DNA of 64,000 bases from Tricholomella constricta (taxonomy: Eukaryota > Basidiomycota > Agaricomycetes > Agaricales > Lyophyllaceae). The DNA lies in NCBI GenBank assembly GCA_013368375.1, contig JAACJP010000002.1, forward strand, positions 868,001 to 932,000, given 5' to 3'. A model generated the notes under the pieces. It was given only the letters and a program-made list of their open reading frames with translations. It was not told the DNA's origin and made no database searches. Below are positions 46,901 through 55,544 of the stretch, one piece after another; position 1 is the stretch's first letter; each line of letters opens with the position of its first letter. A program made the translations under genes and the position numbers.

Positions 46901-47959
46901 GCGATCGGGGAGTTCGTCGAACGCGACTTTGGAGAAAACATCCTCAAAGTCGTGGAGGTGGGTCGGAACGGCGTCGCGGAACGACTTAGGCGCAGAGTTC
47001 GCGGCGTGCGCCTCAGCGAGTCGCTGCGATGTCGTTTGACTGGCGCGAATGTGCATTTCGGTTGGAGGGGGGTGGATCGCAGTCGCAAAGATGCGATCGC
47101 CGTTCAGGAAGGTCTCCACCAGGAAGTCGTCCGACTCTGGATCGGGTTCCTCCATGATCGGAGTGTAGGGGAGGAACTCGTCGGTGTTGGAGTCGTCTTC
47201 GACGTAGGGGCAGGTCGGGGCTCGCAGGTCAGGCTCGACTGTCGGGATTCCTTCCGCCCGACAAGCCCGAATGGCGGCTCGCAGCTTGGTGCGTGAACGA
47301 CGCTCCTCCTTGACTTCGACCTTGCAGGTGTCGCAACGTGTCGGTGCTCGACTCATTTTCACCTTTCCCGTTGCCCAATCAATGTCGGGGTTGTGGTCTC
47401 GGAGCCAGGTGAATCCGAGAATGAGATCCTGCTTCCCAATACCCGCGACCGCGAACAGAACACGCTCGGAGTGACCGTCGTAACGTAGGACTGCGTCCAC
47501 GACGTATTCAATGGCGCCTGCCTCATTAGGGGTTCCGTCCACATTGTAGGCACGTGTCGGGTGATTCAGCCGTCGCGTCTTCAGCTTGTGTTTTTCAACG
47601 AAGGCAGTGTTGATGAAGCAGGCCGATGCCCCGCTGTCAACGAGGGCAGCGAGCGAATGCGCCTCTTGGGTGTCGGTGGTCTCGAGCTCGACCTTGAGCG
47701 ACAGGGATAGGGAGTCGGGGGAGGCGGCGATCACGAAGCAACGGGGCAGTCGCTTTTCCCAGCGCGGTAGTCCGCGACGCGACGGTACAGTCGGCTCGGT
47801 CGGAGCGACCGAAGGAGAGGGCGTTTGGTCAGGAGAGGATTGTACGTCTTTGTCGATTGGTTCACCCGTAGAAGTAGCAGCAATATTAAGTATATTGGGG
47901 TACTCTACAGATAGGGGGGCGAACCGATTACGACTAGACAACGGGGGCGTACTTTTCAC
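43934..47959 (-). CDS. Gypsy pol polyprotein, intact (protease, RT, RNase H, integrase, chromodomain)
   Basis: There are 1341 residues without a stop. In order: aspartic protease (ALVDSGASACFINTAF, about residue 85); RT with DVRWGYNNVRI and the catalytic YLDD (CVYLDDILIYTKT, about residue 520); RNase H (RIEADSSDFATGAVL, then [10 protein letters not shown] and TDHKNLEYF); integrase with HHCC finger (HHDSKIAGH...CDMCLRTK), core FVSDRGPQF and QTDGQTERVNQELE; a GPF/Y-like strand (YLGPFVVQRR); and a C-terminal chromodomain (YEVHKILDSRIF, then WKGYGYEEASWEPRENV). It reverse-transcribes and integrates the element. The pol frame is -1 to gag. The listed start is only the open-frame edge; expression likely needs frameshifting. 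All catalytic residues that could be checked are present. Confidence 0.95.
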   Translation of the reverse strand: MKSTPPLSSRNRFAPLSVEYPNILNIAATSTGEPIDKDVQSSPDQTPSPSVAPTEPTVPSRRGLPRWEKRLPRCFVIAASPDSLSLSLKVELETTDTQEAHSLAALVDSGASACFINTAFVEKHKLKTRRLNHPTRAYNVDGTPNEAGAIEYVVDAVLRYDGHSERVLFAVAGIGKQDLILGFTWLRDHNPDIDWATGKVKMSRAPTRCDTCKVEVKEERRSRTKLRAAIRACRAEGIPTVEPDLRAPTCPYVEDDSNTDEFLPYTPIMEEPDPESDDFLVETFLNGDRIFATAIHPPPTEMHIRASQTTSQRLAEAHAANSAPKSFRDAVPTHLHDFEDVFSKVAFDELPDRKQWDHAIELEPGASPSGTKVYPLSPAEQVELDAFLKENLESGRIRPSKSPMASPVFFIKKKDGALRLVQDYRTLNALTVKNRYPLPLISELVNNLRGARYFTKLDVRWGYNNVRIKEGDEWKAAFRTNCGLFEPLVMFFGLTNSPATFQTMMNDIFRDLIAEGVVCVYLDDILIYTKTLEEHRRVARLVLDRLREHKLFLKPEKCEFEQTKVEYLGLIISHGQAEMDPVKVAGVSEWPAPRNKKEVQAFLGFTNFYRRFIQDFSHHARPLFDLTGKDVAWRWEASEQSAFDLLKSVITSRPVLAFPDDDRPYRIEADSSDFATGAVLLQESPSDGKWHPVAFYSKSLNAVERNYEIHDKEMLAIIRSLEEWRHFVEGAKHKVEILTDHKNLEYFLTAKKLNRRQARWSLYLANFDFTLHHRPGRSMGKPDALSRRADHGDGSGDNADIVLLKPEFFAIRATEGLVLVGEEDDVLKAICKGSRDGAQEDAVAKAAQLVKASKTAGRSLRFGEWGEEGGLLTFRGRIYVPNVPDLRRRIVEQHHDSKIAGHPGRWKTLELVSRNYWWPQMSRFVGSYTSTCDMCLRTKPRRQLPVGQLQPLPIPEGRWNVVSVDFITELPESNGHDAIMNVVDSVGKRAHFIASHTTCSALGAANLYRRHVWKLHGLPDAFVSDRGPQFVAEFTRELYRLLGIKLSASTAYHPQTDGQTERVNQELEQFLRVFCNERQNNWEDLLPDAEFSYNNHVHSATQQTPFLLDPGWHPRMGFEPRRGASKNESADEFVERMKEAQEEAKAALSKAKDDMERYYNQRHAPTPDYQPGDKVYLDATDISTTRPSKKLSHRYLGPFVVQRRVGPLAYRLLLPQSMKRIHPVFHVIKLVPAVADPIEGRQSDPPPPPDIIDDEPHYEVHKILDSRIFRKKLQYKILWKGYGYEEASWEPRENVAAPDLVRKFHRDNPDAAHHIRGIFTLSPAVFATVTPHRAVAIQKGR

Positions 47960-47970
47960 CCGTTGTGCGA

Positions 47971-47980
47971 CTAAAAATCC
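47971..47980 (-). promoter_or_regulatory. Putative -1 gag-pol frameshift site
   Basis: Gag ends GAT TTT TAG on the minus strand. Slippage of the Phe-tRNA by one base on the five-T run gives TTT TTA GTC and enters the open pol frame. The site and the following CGCACA(A/G)CGGGTG are conserved in the broken element at 7121-7132. Confidence 0.55.
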
Positions 47981-48573
47981 TCTTCCGTGGCCAAGGCGGT
48001 CGGGTCGGCCGACTCGGGAGTCGGGTCAGCTGGGATCGCATCCTTGCGCGCCAGTAGCTGCATGATCAGCTCATCCAGTTCCTCTGGCATGATGTGGCGC
48101 AGGTCAAAGCGCTTTGGGCAGTCGCACCAGAAGTGCCCCGGCTGCTTGCATCGACGACAGGTGTCGTCCTGAACAGGACGTCCGCGGAGCCGGTCGATGT
48201 CCATAGGGACACCTGGGGGAAGAGACGGCGTCACGGGCGTGCTGAGAAAGTGCGCCGGTGCCGACACACAAACGGGAGCAGTCGGTGGGGCAGTGGGTCG
48301 CCATCGGAGCATGGGCGCGACCACAGGCATCGGAATGGGGGCAGTCGGGCGACTCGCAGTCGGAACTGTCAGAGCCGACCGACGGTGGAAGTCCTCCTCG
48401 GTCCTCATGATGAAGTCCTGGGAGCGGGCGATCGCTAGCCAGTCCTCGATCTTGGAGTCGTCGGGCCGACCCGTGGTGATGCTCCCAAGCCTCCTTGAGA
48501 GCTTCGGGTCCATGCCCCGACGGAATTTGAGGACCAGATGGCGGCCGTCTGGGTAATCGGCCTTGATCCACAG
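47971..48573 (-). pseudogene. Gag of the young Gypsy element, C-terminal part
   Basis: This is 201 codons including the stop. It begins inside the block IKADYPDGRHLVLKF, continues with GMDPKLSRRL, RSQDFIMRTEEDFHRR and a Pro-rich linker, and has one CCHC knuckle (CRRCKQPGHFWCDC). It ends in an acidic tail. The upstream part of gag lies at 54297-54914. The two parts join exactly in frame (618 plus 603 nt) once the nested element is left out. Confidence 0.93.
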
Positions 48574-48725
48574 CTGCCATTTTCAGAGAACCCGAGGAAC
48601 GAGGGTGATCCGAAAAATATGTCTATGTGATGAGTCAGCGTCGGTGGCGAGCACATCTCTTGCTGCTCGCCACGCCCCGAAAACGCTCGCTCATTAAGAT
48701 AAGCTCAGTTGTCGGCTCAATTTCA
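48574..48725 (+). repeat. Split direct repeat A1
   Basis: The repeat begins TGCCATTTTCAGAGAACC and ends GTCGGCTCAATTTCA. It includes a perfect 10-bp hairpin stem (GTGGCGAGCA / TGCTCGCCAC). It matches A2 at 53882-54033. Confidence 0.93.
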
Positions 48726-48736
48726 TTTAAAAGAAC

Positions 48737-50473
48737 ATGGCTATGATTGACCAATTTTATAATCCGCACGAGGCAACATGCCTCGACTACGCAAGAGACT
48801 TGTACATAGCTACTCGTAACGCGCTCATCACGGACGAAATCGACAACGCGAGCGCCATCGTCATACTCGCTCAGGTATGGAGAGCCAACAACATCGCCGA
48901 CAGGGCCATGTGGGATGCTCGATTGGCGGCGGAAGAAGAGGCGCAGCAACAGGCAGATGAGGAGGTCATGCGCCTGGAAGACGCTAAGGCGTTGGCAGAA
49001 ACGACAGCTAGGGCCGAGGATCAAAAGAAAAATTGGAACAAGTACGTTGACATCCCCAACAGGGACCTGCCCGAGAAACCGGCGACCTTCGTCTCCGTGT
49101 ACGCAACGAGCCGGCTCCGCAAGGGACTATACGTCGAGCTTTGGTACTTTACCAAAGAAGGTATCGCTTACGCCGAACGGAACTCGGCAACCATCGATGA
49201 CACCGCCATGGTCCAGGTCACGGATAGCGATGGACGTGCGTCATGGGTGTCAGCAGTGGGATCCAGGGAGGCTCGATCTGTCATCAATGACAGCCTCCTC
49301 CAATGGGAGGACTTCTGCCAGGCCATACCCCGCTTCCTGGAGGCGACGAATGCGGCAGGATGGACCAAACAACGGAGGGTAATGTTGGCGAATTTCTGGG
49401 GAAAACTCCAGGCACACGATCTACGCGGCTCGGAGGACCCGCTCGATCAGGTCGCCCTCCTCCGCTACCAGTACGAGCAACGCAAGTCCTGGCACAACAC
49501 CATCGCGAACGACCCCGAGGATGCTTGGGACATCGGCAGGATCTCGGAGGCGCGCATCGGGGCGCTCCAAGTCATCGTGTACAAGGAGGACCGGAAAAAG
49601 AAGGACGATAGACGGGACTACCTCGTGCGTAGAACTTTCTATTTCGTTACCTCACGCAGATGCTAATCTATGCTCTTTTCCCCCCCCCCCTACAACGCGA
49701 TCCAATCCCCCGCAACATGTCCCGCAACACCCCACGCAACACACCGTGTCTCCACGGTCCTGCAACGGCGCGTGTCTCCACGCTGCTCTGCGACGGCCCA
49801 TGTCTCCATGGTGCTCTGCGACGACCCGTGTCTCCACGCGGTTATGCGACGGCACGCGTTTCCGCGTTGCTTTGCGACGACCCCAATTTCTTGGTGGCGC
49901 ACCACGGTCCTCCAAACTCAGTATGACCTCCAGCTCTCCAATCAACACTCCTCTCACAGGGGCAACGAGGGCGACGCGGGCAGAGGACGGCGACGACACT
50001 CGCCATCGCCAATGCCACCCGCCGTCAAACGTCGGCGCTCACCAACCCCACCCAGGCGCAACACCGATAACGGCTACGGCGCGGGCAGGGACCGGGATCG
50101 GCAGGGTAGGACAGGTGGGGGCTACTACGATGCGCCGCGGGATGTCCGCCGTACTGGAGACCAAACCTTTCAGAAGGATTTTGGGAGAGGCGCGGGCAAA
50201 GGAACACTGGCCGCCTGCGCCGTCTGCCTGGGGCGTCATCCCCACAAGATCATCGAATGCAACGCCACCCGCACATGGGACAACATATTCAACACCCTTG
50301 CCCAACGTATCGACAAAGTCCTCACCATGCGTCAAGGGCGACGAAGCGTATGCCACGACTGGCAACGCGACGACGGATGTGGCGCATCCCACCACGACGA
50401 GAAACACTTCTGCTCCGGGTGTGGCTCCCAGCAGCACGGCGCTCAGAAGTGCCCTCGCGCACAGAGAGCGTGA
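48737..50473 (+). CDS. ORF1 (gag-like) of the Ngaro-like element, probably spliced
   Basis: The start ATG 48737 lies 11 bp after repeat A1. The first part (48737-49624) has a helical, charged region (EEEAQQQADEEVMRLEDAKA) and conserved Trp-rich blocks. A TAA at 49664 ends the simple frame. However, a GT-AG intron 49625-49921 (297 bp, phase 0) removes the stop and a minisatellite and joins to 49922-50473, a basic Ser/Arg/Pro segment followed by zinc-finger-like clusters: CAVCLGRHPHKIIEC, then CHDW...DGC..HH and CSGCGSQQHGAQKCP. Spliced length is about 479 residues. It would package RNA. The splicing model rests on frame agreement and border bases only. Confidence 0.6.
49746..49885 (+). repeat. 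Minisatellite, five units of about 28 bp
   Basis: Units start near 49746, 49772, 49800, 49828 and 49856 (spacing 26, 28, 28, 28). The pattern is GTGTCTCCACG..GCTCTGCGACGGCCC with variants. Since 28 is not a multiple of three, each unit would be read in a different frame, which argues against coding use and for the intron model. Confidence 0.75.
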
Positions 50474-50507
50474 TTCGGGATGCCCGTATCCACCAGACGT
50501 CTGGGAG

Positions 50508-52457
50508 ATGGAGCTACGCGAGGCCGGCCTCGCGCAAAAGTACCCAGACCTCCCCCGTGGTTTCAAGCAGGGTTTCACATTCGGGTTCCCTCGAATCTTC
50601 ACAACGCAGACCCCCCCGAATAGCAGCTCGGTCATCGAATTCGCCGCCGAGTTCGACAACATCATCAAAGAACAAACCAAAAAAGGCCGGTACATTGGCC
50701 CCTTCTCCAGGCGCGCGCTGGAAGCGCTCATCGGCCCATTTCAAACGTCGCCCTTCTCCATCATTCCAAAATCAGGCAGGCCTGGTAAGTTTCGCGTCAT
50801 CCAGAATCTATCCTTTCCCCGAACCCCCTCGACGTCACATCCCAATGCCTCGATCAACTCCTTCACAGACTCGGACAAGTTCCCCTGCACATGGGGCACT
50901 TTCTCGGTCATTTGTCTCCTCATCTCTCGACTCCCTCCGGGTTCACAAGCGGCAGTCAGAGACGTGGCCGAGGCCTACCGGACCATCCCCCTCCATCGCT
51001 CCCAATGGCCGGCGGTCGTGGTCAGGACGGGGGAGGACAGTTTCTGCATCGACTCCTTCCTGTGCTTCGGCGCATCACCGTCCTCAGGGGGATATGAGCG
51101 GCCCGCCGATGCTGGAACAGATATCATTCGCTCGTGAGGCATCGGCCCCGTATCCCAATGGGTGGATGACCATTACTTTCTGCGCATTAGGAGGGAGTTC
51201 CTGGGCAGATACAACGAGATGCGCGCTTTGTGGCGCACCGAGATCGAGGCGAGAGGTGTCAACCAGTCGGGCGGACGGATATGGTATGGAGGGGGGGGGC
51301 AGACGCTCGCAGACGGCATGCTCGAGGAGTTCGACGAGGACTGCCGTTTCTCCTTCAAGGATCTCTCTCAGGACTCGGAGCGCTCTGCCACCGACGCCGA
51401 GTTCTCCTACAACCTCGACGACGTCGACCGCGTGTCAGAGCACCTCGGTATACCTTGGGAAAGGTCGAAGGACAAGCCCTTCACGACGGTTAACACCTTC
51501 ATCGGGCTCTCTTGGGATCTCGACGCCCTCACAGTGGCTTTGGGGGAGGGCAAAGCGGCGAAGTACGAGGGCGCCATACAGGAGTGGCGCGTGCGCACGT
51601 CCCACTCCCTCAAAGATGTACAAAAAGTATATGGTAAGCTCCTCCATGCAGCACTGGTCTTCCCTGCAGGAAGGGCTTACCTCACCGGACTGGAAACCAT
51701 GCTCAGGGTTTGTCACGACCGTCCGCATGTACCCCACCACGCCCCCCGTGGACTGGCTCAAGATCTTGACTGGTGGGAGACAAGACTCCGAGGAGGTGGA
51801 TCCAGGTCGATCCCTCGCCCCGTTGACCTCCAGGAATGCGGTGCCTTCTCTGACGCCAGCTCAGGGATTGGAATTGCCATTGTCATGGGTGGCTTTTGGC
51901 GCGCATGGAGGCTGGTTCCCGGATGGAAGACCCTCGGTGGTGAGCGAGACATCCAGTGGGCCGAAGCAATCGGCTTCGAGCTCCTCGTCTATGCGCTCAT
52001 CGACGCAACTGACGTTGAGGGACACCACAAGGTCTTTGGTGACAACCAGGGGGTCGTCGAGGGGTGGTGGAACTGTAGGAGTCGCAACACCGCCGTCAAC
52101 GGTGTCTTTAGGCGCATCCTTGGCTACCTTGAGGCCACAGGCCGGGAGGGCACCATCCATTCAGCATACGTACCCAGCGAACATAACCCCCCAGATGGGC
52201 CGTCAAGAGGAGTATTCCCTCCGGAGCGACTCCTCCTCCCACCTGTCAGGCTACCACAGAGCATCCGCCCCTTCCTCGTTGATGCCACGGATCCCTATAC
52301 CCCCACTGAACTCCGCCTCCACCGTGAGGGGCAGTACTCAACGCCCGTCACTCGTACCATCGGGCGCACCATCGAGAACACGCGCGCCCGAGAACGCCTC
52401 AACGATGAGCGTTTCCGCGAGGAGAGATCACTCGTCGGCAAGGAATGGTACGACTGA
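50508..52457 (+). pseudogene. Reverse transcriptase-RNase H of the Ngaro-like element, one nonsense codon
   Basis: From ATG 50508 (MELREAGLAQKYP) the frame gives KSGRPGKFRVIQNLSFP, AVRDVAEAYRTIPLH and FLCFGASPSSGGYERPADAG, then a TGA at 51135-51137. The same frame continues GIGPVSQWVDDHYFLRIRRE, where WVDD corresponds to the catalytic YxDD box. RNase H follows: AFSDASSGIGIAIV, then QWAEAIGFELLVYAL, VFGDNQGVVEGWW and SAYVPSEHNPPDGPSRG. Homology on both sides of the stop shows a single nonsense mutation, probably from CGA. The end overlaps the recombinase frame by about 53 bp. The enzyme would make cDNA that circularises before integration. Confidence 0.85.
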
Positions 52458-53637
52458 CGAGGTACACCGCTTCAATGCACCGTTGCCGTCTCCACTGGGA
52501 GTCGGGAAGCCACGTCCCTATCAGACAGGCCTGACACCCCTCCCCTCTCTCTTCCGCCCGCATTGCCTGGCACGCGATCGCATCCTACTGTGGAAGCCCG
52601 CGGCCGCACGGCCACTCAGCACGTCGGGGGCGCTCGATGACGGGGACCTCGAGCGCATTCTGCTCGTCATGTCAGCAGCCTGGGCAAATGGTACAAGGGA
52701 GACGTACGGCTCCGGGCTCCTGATATTCCACGTTTTCTGTGATCAGCGGGGTGTCCCCGAGGAAGAGCGGTGTCCGGCGCACCCGACACTGATTTTGGCC
52801 TTCATCTCAGCATGCGCGGGCTCATACTCGGGTTCAGCCCTCGCAAACATCCTCTTCGGGGTGCAGGCGTGGCACACCCTCCACGGCCAGCCCTGGGCGG
52901 CATCGAAAGCTGAGATCCAGGCGGCACTCACCGGGGGGAAGGCACGCGCGCCTGCAAGCTCCAAAAATCCCAAGCGAGACCTGTTCACAACGGATCTCAT
53001 CGAGCGCCTGCGCACACAGCTCGATCTGACAGCGCCGCTCGATGCGGCAGTATTCGCTTGCCTAACAGTTGCCTTCTGGTCAACAGCGCGCCTGGGTGAG
53101 TTCGTCCTCGGCAACCTTACCTCTTTCGTCGCCGCAGAACACGTCAAGCGGAGCGACGTTCGCTCCACCACCGACCGCGCAGACAACCCTGTAACGGTCA
53201 TCTTCGTGCCGAAGACGAAATGCTCGGCCACGGGCGAAGACTTGTACTACGCCCCACAGGTTGGACCCTGTGATCCGGTGGCGGCGATGTCAAACCACCT
53301 GCACATCAACGACCTACCACAAGATACACATCTCTTTGGATACACACACGAAGGGCAGCCCCGCCCAATGACGCGCACGGCCTTCACGCGGCGTCTGAAT
53401 CGCGCAGCATGCGCGCTGGGCACCATCACCCTTCACTTCCATGGCATTCACATCGGGTCCGTGTTGGAGTACATGCTGCGAGGTGTTCCCCTCGAGGTGG
53501 TGAAACGCATGGGGCGCTGGAGCAGCGAAGCGTTCACGGTGTACCTGCGAGAGCATGCAGTAGTGCTGGCACCCTACCTCCAAGACAGCCCGGCCTTCGT
53601 GCCCTTCAACCAGGCCATCTTGCCACCAGTGAGATAG
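52405..53637 (+). CDS. Tyrosine recombinase of the Ngaro-like element, catalytic Arg lost
   Basis: The frame is open for about 410 residues from an ATG at 52405 that overlaps the RT end. The SAM-like N-terminal part (WANGTRETYGSGLLIFHVFC) is followed by the catalytic domain: first Arg in STARLGEFVLG, then FHGIHIGSVLEYMLRGVP, GRWSSEAF and the Tyr nucleophile in VYLREHA. Box II should read H-x-x-R. Here the fourth position is His (codon CAC at 53449-53451), a one-base change from CGC. The frame is otherwise intact but this copy is probably inactive. Integration without target duplication fits this enzyme class. Confidence 0.88.
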   Translation: MSVSARRDHSSARNGTTDEVHRFNAPLPSPLGVGKPRPYQTGLTPLPSLFRPHCLARDRILLWKPAAARPLSTSGALDDGDLERILLVMSAAWANGTRETYGSGLLIFHVFCDQRGVPEEERCPAHPTLILAFISACAGSYSGSALANILFGVQAWHTLHGQPWAASKAEIQAALTGGKARAPASSKNPKRDLFTTDLIERLRTQLDLTAPLDAAVFACLTVAFWSTARLGEFVLGNLTSFVAAEHVKRSDVRSTTDRADNPVTVIFVPKTKCSATGEDLYYAPQVGPCDPVAAMSNHLHINDLPQDTHLFGYTHEGQPRPMTRTAFTRRLNRAACALGTITLHFHGIHIGSVLEYMLRGVPLEVVKRMGRWSSEAFTVYLREHAVVLAPYLQDSPAFVPFNQAILPPVR

Positions 53638-53707
53638 GTGTGTACCGCTCCTTCTGATTGGGGGTCCGCGCTTCGCTCGACGCGTCGCGGTGCTCCTAGA
53701 TGTCGGG

Positions 53708-53881
53708 AATCGCAGCTCACGCGGACTCTTTTTCTGCACAGATTCCGATTGGCGTTTCGGGCTAACGAACCTGTGGTTCGTTCCCCAAACTCATAGCAAC
53801 GAGTTACATCTAGCTACGCTACTCATGTACCCGTTACTATTTCTCTCAATTCACGCCAACTGCGCGCTATCCACCACATAG
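53708..53881 (+). repeat. Split direct repeat B1
   Basis: 174 bp beginning AATCGCAGCTCACGCGGACT and ending CCACCACATAG. It carries a perfect 8-bp hairpin (AACGAACC / GGTTCGTT). It matches B2 at 54123-54296 with about two differences. Confidence 0.93.
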
Positions 53882-54033
53882 ATGCCGTTTTCAGAGAACC
53901 CGAGGAACGAGGGTGATCCGAAAAATATGTCTACGTGATGAGTCAGCGTCGGTGGCGAGCACATCTCTTGCTGCTCGCCACGCCCCGAAAACGCTCGCTC
54001 ATTAAGATAAGCTCAGTTGTCGGCTCAATTTCA
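53882..54033 (+). repeat. Split direct repeat A2
   Basis: 152 bp, identical to A1 apart from about three bases. It directly follows B1, so the B1-A2 joint mimics the circle junction used for priming or recombination. The 89 bp between A2 and B2 are unique. Confidence 0.93.
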
Positions 54034-54122
54034 CCCGCCCTCCTCTCCCTTTTTCCAGCCGTCTCACTTCGCTCGACGCACCAGATCCACTATCTGTTGG
54101 AGCTGGATTGGCCCACCTGCCC

Positions 54123-54296
54123 AATCGCAGCTCACGCGGACTCTTTTTCTGCACAGATTCCGATTGGCGTTTCGGGCTAACGAACCTGTGGTTCGTTCCC
54201 CAAACTCATAGCAACAAGTTACATCTAGCTACGCTACTCATGTACCCGTTACTATTTCTCTCAATTCACGCCAACTGCGCGCTATCCACCACATAG
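54123..54296 (+). repeat. Split direct repeat B2 (right end of the Ngaro-like element)
   Basis: 174 bp matching B1. Host gag resumes at 54297 with AGCTTTGAACGAG. Confidence 0.93.
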
Positions 54297-54914
54297 AGCT
54301 TTGAACGAGTCGATGTACTCGTCGATGGTGCGCCCATTCTGGAAGTACGCTGTCGACTCAAGGGTGAGCGCAGCGTCGGCGACTTCGTCGAACAGGAAGA
54401 ACTCCTTTTCGAAGTTCGACGCGAAGTCCTTCCAGGTCGGGAATGCGCGCTTTACCGACCCATACTGAAAGACCCGACTGACGAAGTCGGCGGCACGACC
54501 GTGTTGCATGTATGACAACACCCAGCTGATTCGGGCGTGGTCGTCGGCGAACTGTCCGACGCTCAGGGAGAAGTAGAGCTGGCACGCGTTCCAGAAGGCG
54601 CGGCCGCCCGATCTAGCGCCATCGTACACGGGAGGGGGCGACGGCCGAATGTGCGATCCCGATCGCGGAAGGGGCGGGGACGTCGGCAGGGGCTGCGCCG
54701 GCGTCGCAGGGGTCGTAGGTGCTGCTGGGGAGGCAGCGGAGGGGTTCCCCAAAACGATGGTATCTAAAAGAGCGGCGATGCGGTCCATGGTGGCCGAGTT
54801 GGTGGTGTTGGATTGCGAGAGAGCCGACATTGCGGTTTCAAGGCTCACCAGTCGTTCCTCTGGCGTGAGTGCAGCAGGAGACGGAGGCGTGTCAAATTCA
54901 CCGAAGTCGGACAT
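54297..54914 (-). pseudogene. Gag of the young Gypsy element, N-terminal part
   Basis: From ATG 54914 (MSDFGEFDTPPSPA) there are 206 codons: a coiled stretch (VSLETAMSALSQSN), a Ser/Pro/Thr-rich linker, and the capsid-like blocks GGRAFWNACQLYFSL, YMQHGRAADFVSRVF, FFLFDEVADAALTLESTAYF and IDEYIDSF. The nested element interrupts it within the next block; the downstream part is at 47971-48573. Confidence 0.93.
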
Positions 54915-55025
54915 CTCGAGACGGGACTGGGCGACGATCGGAGCAGGCGCGCGCTGGACGGGTTGCGTGTAGCAGACACGTGTTTCGGCGCGGAGGCTGA
55001 TCGGTCGGCTTCGTCGGGTCTCCGG

Positions 55026-55038
55026 TTTACACTATTCT
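55026..55038 (-). promoter_or_regulatory. Self-complementary primer-binding site of the young Gypsy element
   Basis: Two bases inside the 5' LTR edge, the element strand reads AGAATAGTGTAAA. This is the exact 13-nt complement of the LTR segment at 55157-55169, which lies about 27 nt after the TATATA box (55196-55201) where transcription should start. No tRNA-type primer site is seen. The arrangement is that of self-primed Tf1-like elements. Confidence 0.75.
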
Positions 55039-55040
55039 GC

Positions 55041-55544
55041 TGTTAGGGCAACCCTTACAGTGGAGCGCTATCACACTGGCAAGGGGGAATCCGAAGTTAT
55101 ATTGATGTACAGTAACGAAGGTAAGTAAGGCTTACCTGGCAAGGGGGAATCCGAAGAGAATAGTGTAAAGGATTCCCAAATGCCAGGGGGCCGACTATAT
55201 ACGAGTGTAGGACGTGAGGGCCGGTCCTCCAGAGTGTACTGTACATGTAATAATAACGAATGGTGTGCGGCGCGTGTATGGACACGTTCCCGACGCTGTC
55301 CGATCCTCGTGGCCCAGGGTACGGGCACGAGGCGGGGCAGCCGACGTCGGGATGTCGGGTGGTCGGGATCGGCGTCGGGCGCGCACGGGGAGTGAGGGGA
55401 AGCGACAGGAAGTGAGTAAGTATGTACACCGACGCTTGGGTCGGAGCGTCGGGTCGGGATCGCGATCGGTCGGTCGGGGGCGAGCGCGTGAGTCGGGGAA
55501 CGATCTGTGAGCGTCGGAGAGCGTGAGCGAGAGTTCCCCTGACA
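55041..55544 (-). repeat. 5' LTR of the young Gypsy element
   Basis: 504 bp, two differences from 43430-43933. A TATATA box on the element strand lies at 55196-55201. The outer flank GGGAC repeats the sequence before 43430. Confidence 0.95.

Larger units (their letters stand above)
48574..54296 (+). mobile_element. Ngaro-like tyrosine-recombinase retrotransposon nested in gag
   Basis: This is a 5.72-kb element with split direct repeats. A1 is 48574-48725, then three coding regions, B1 (53708-53881), A2 (53882-54033) and B2 (54123-54296). A1 and A2 are 152 bp each with about three differences; B1 and B2 are 174 bp each with about two. Coding regions are gag-like with CCHC-type fingers, RT with RNase H, and a tyrosine recombinase. 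The host gag sequence on either side is neither duplicated nor lost (ambiguity of 2 bp, AG), as expected for recombinase integration from a circle. The A1-B1-A2-B2 order is that of Ngaro/PAT elements and differs from the inverted ends of DIRS. Confidence 0.93.
43430..55544 (-). mobile_element. Young Gypsy chromovirus (Tf1/sushi type) carrying a nested YR element
   Basis: The element has two 504-bp LTRs (43430-43933 and 55041-55544) differing at two positions by eye, and a 5-bp target duplication GGGAC (43425-43429 and 55545-55549). Internal order on the minus strand is LTR, self-complementary primer site, gag, -1 frameshift, pol with chromodomain, LTR. Subtracting the nested element (48574-54296) leaves about 6.39 kb, a normal size. 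Pol is uninterrupted. Only the nested insertion in gag disables it, so the nested element must have arrived after this copy did. Confidence 0.95.

Noticed and set aside
45416..47296. Long plus-strand frames (295 and 327 codons) opposite the intact pol
   Set aside because: They are mirror frames of the minus-strand polyprotein, and the same shadows occur opposite the broken copy.
50257..52404. First part of the 1126-codon plus-strand frame as a single giant protein
   Set aside because: Only the last 410 codons (tracked as the recombinase) show domain motifs; the rest is out of frame with the RT motifs, which lie in another frame.
48574..54296. Crypton or DIRS classification of the nested element
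   Set aside because: Cryptons lack RT, and DIRS have inverted ends; here RT is present and the repeats are direct and split.
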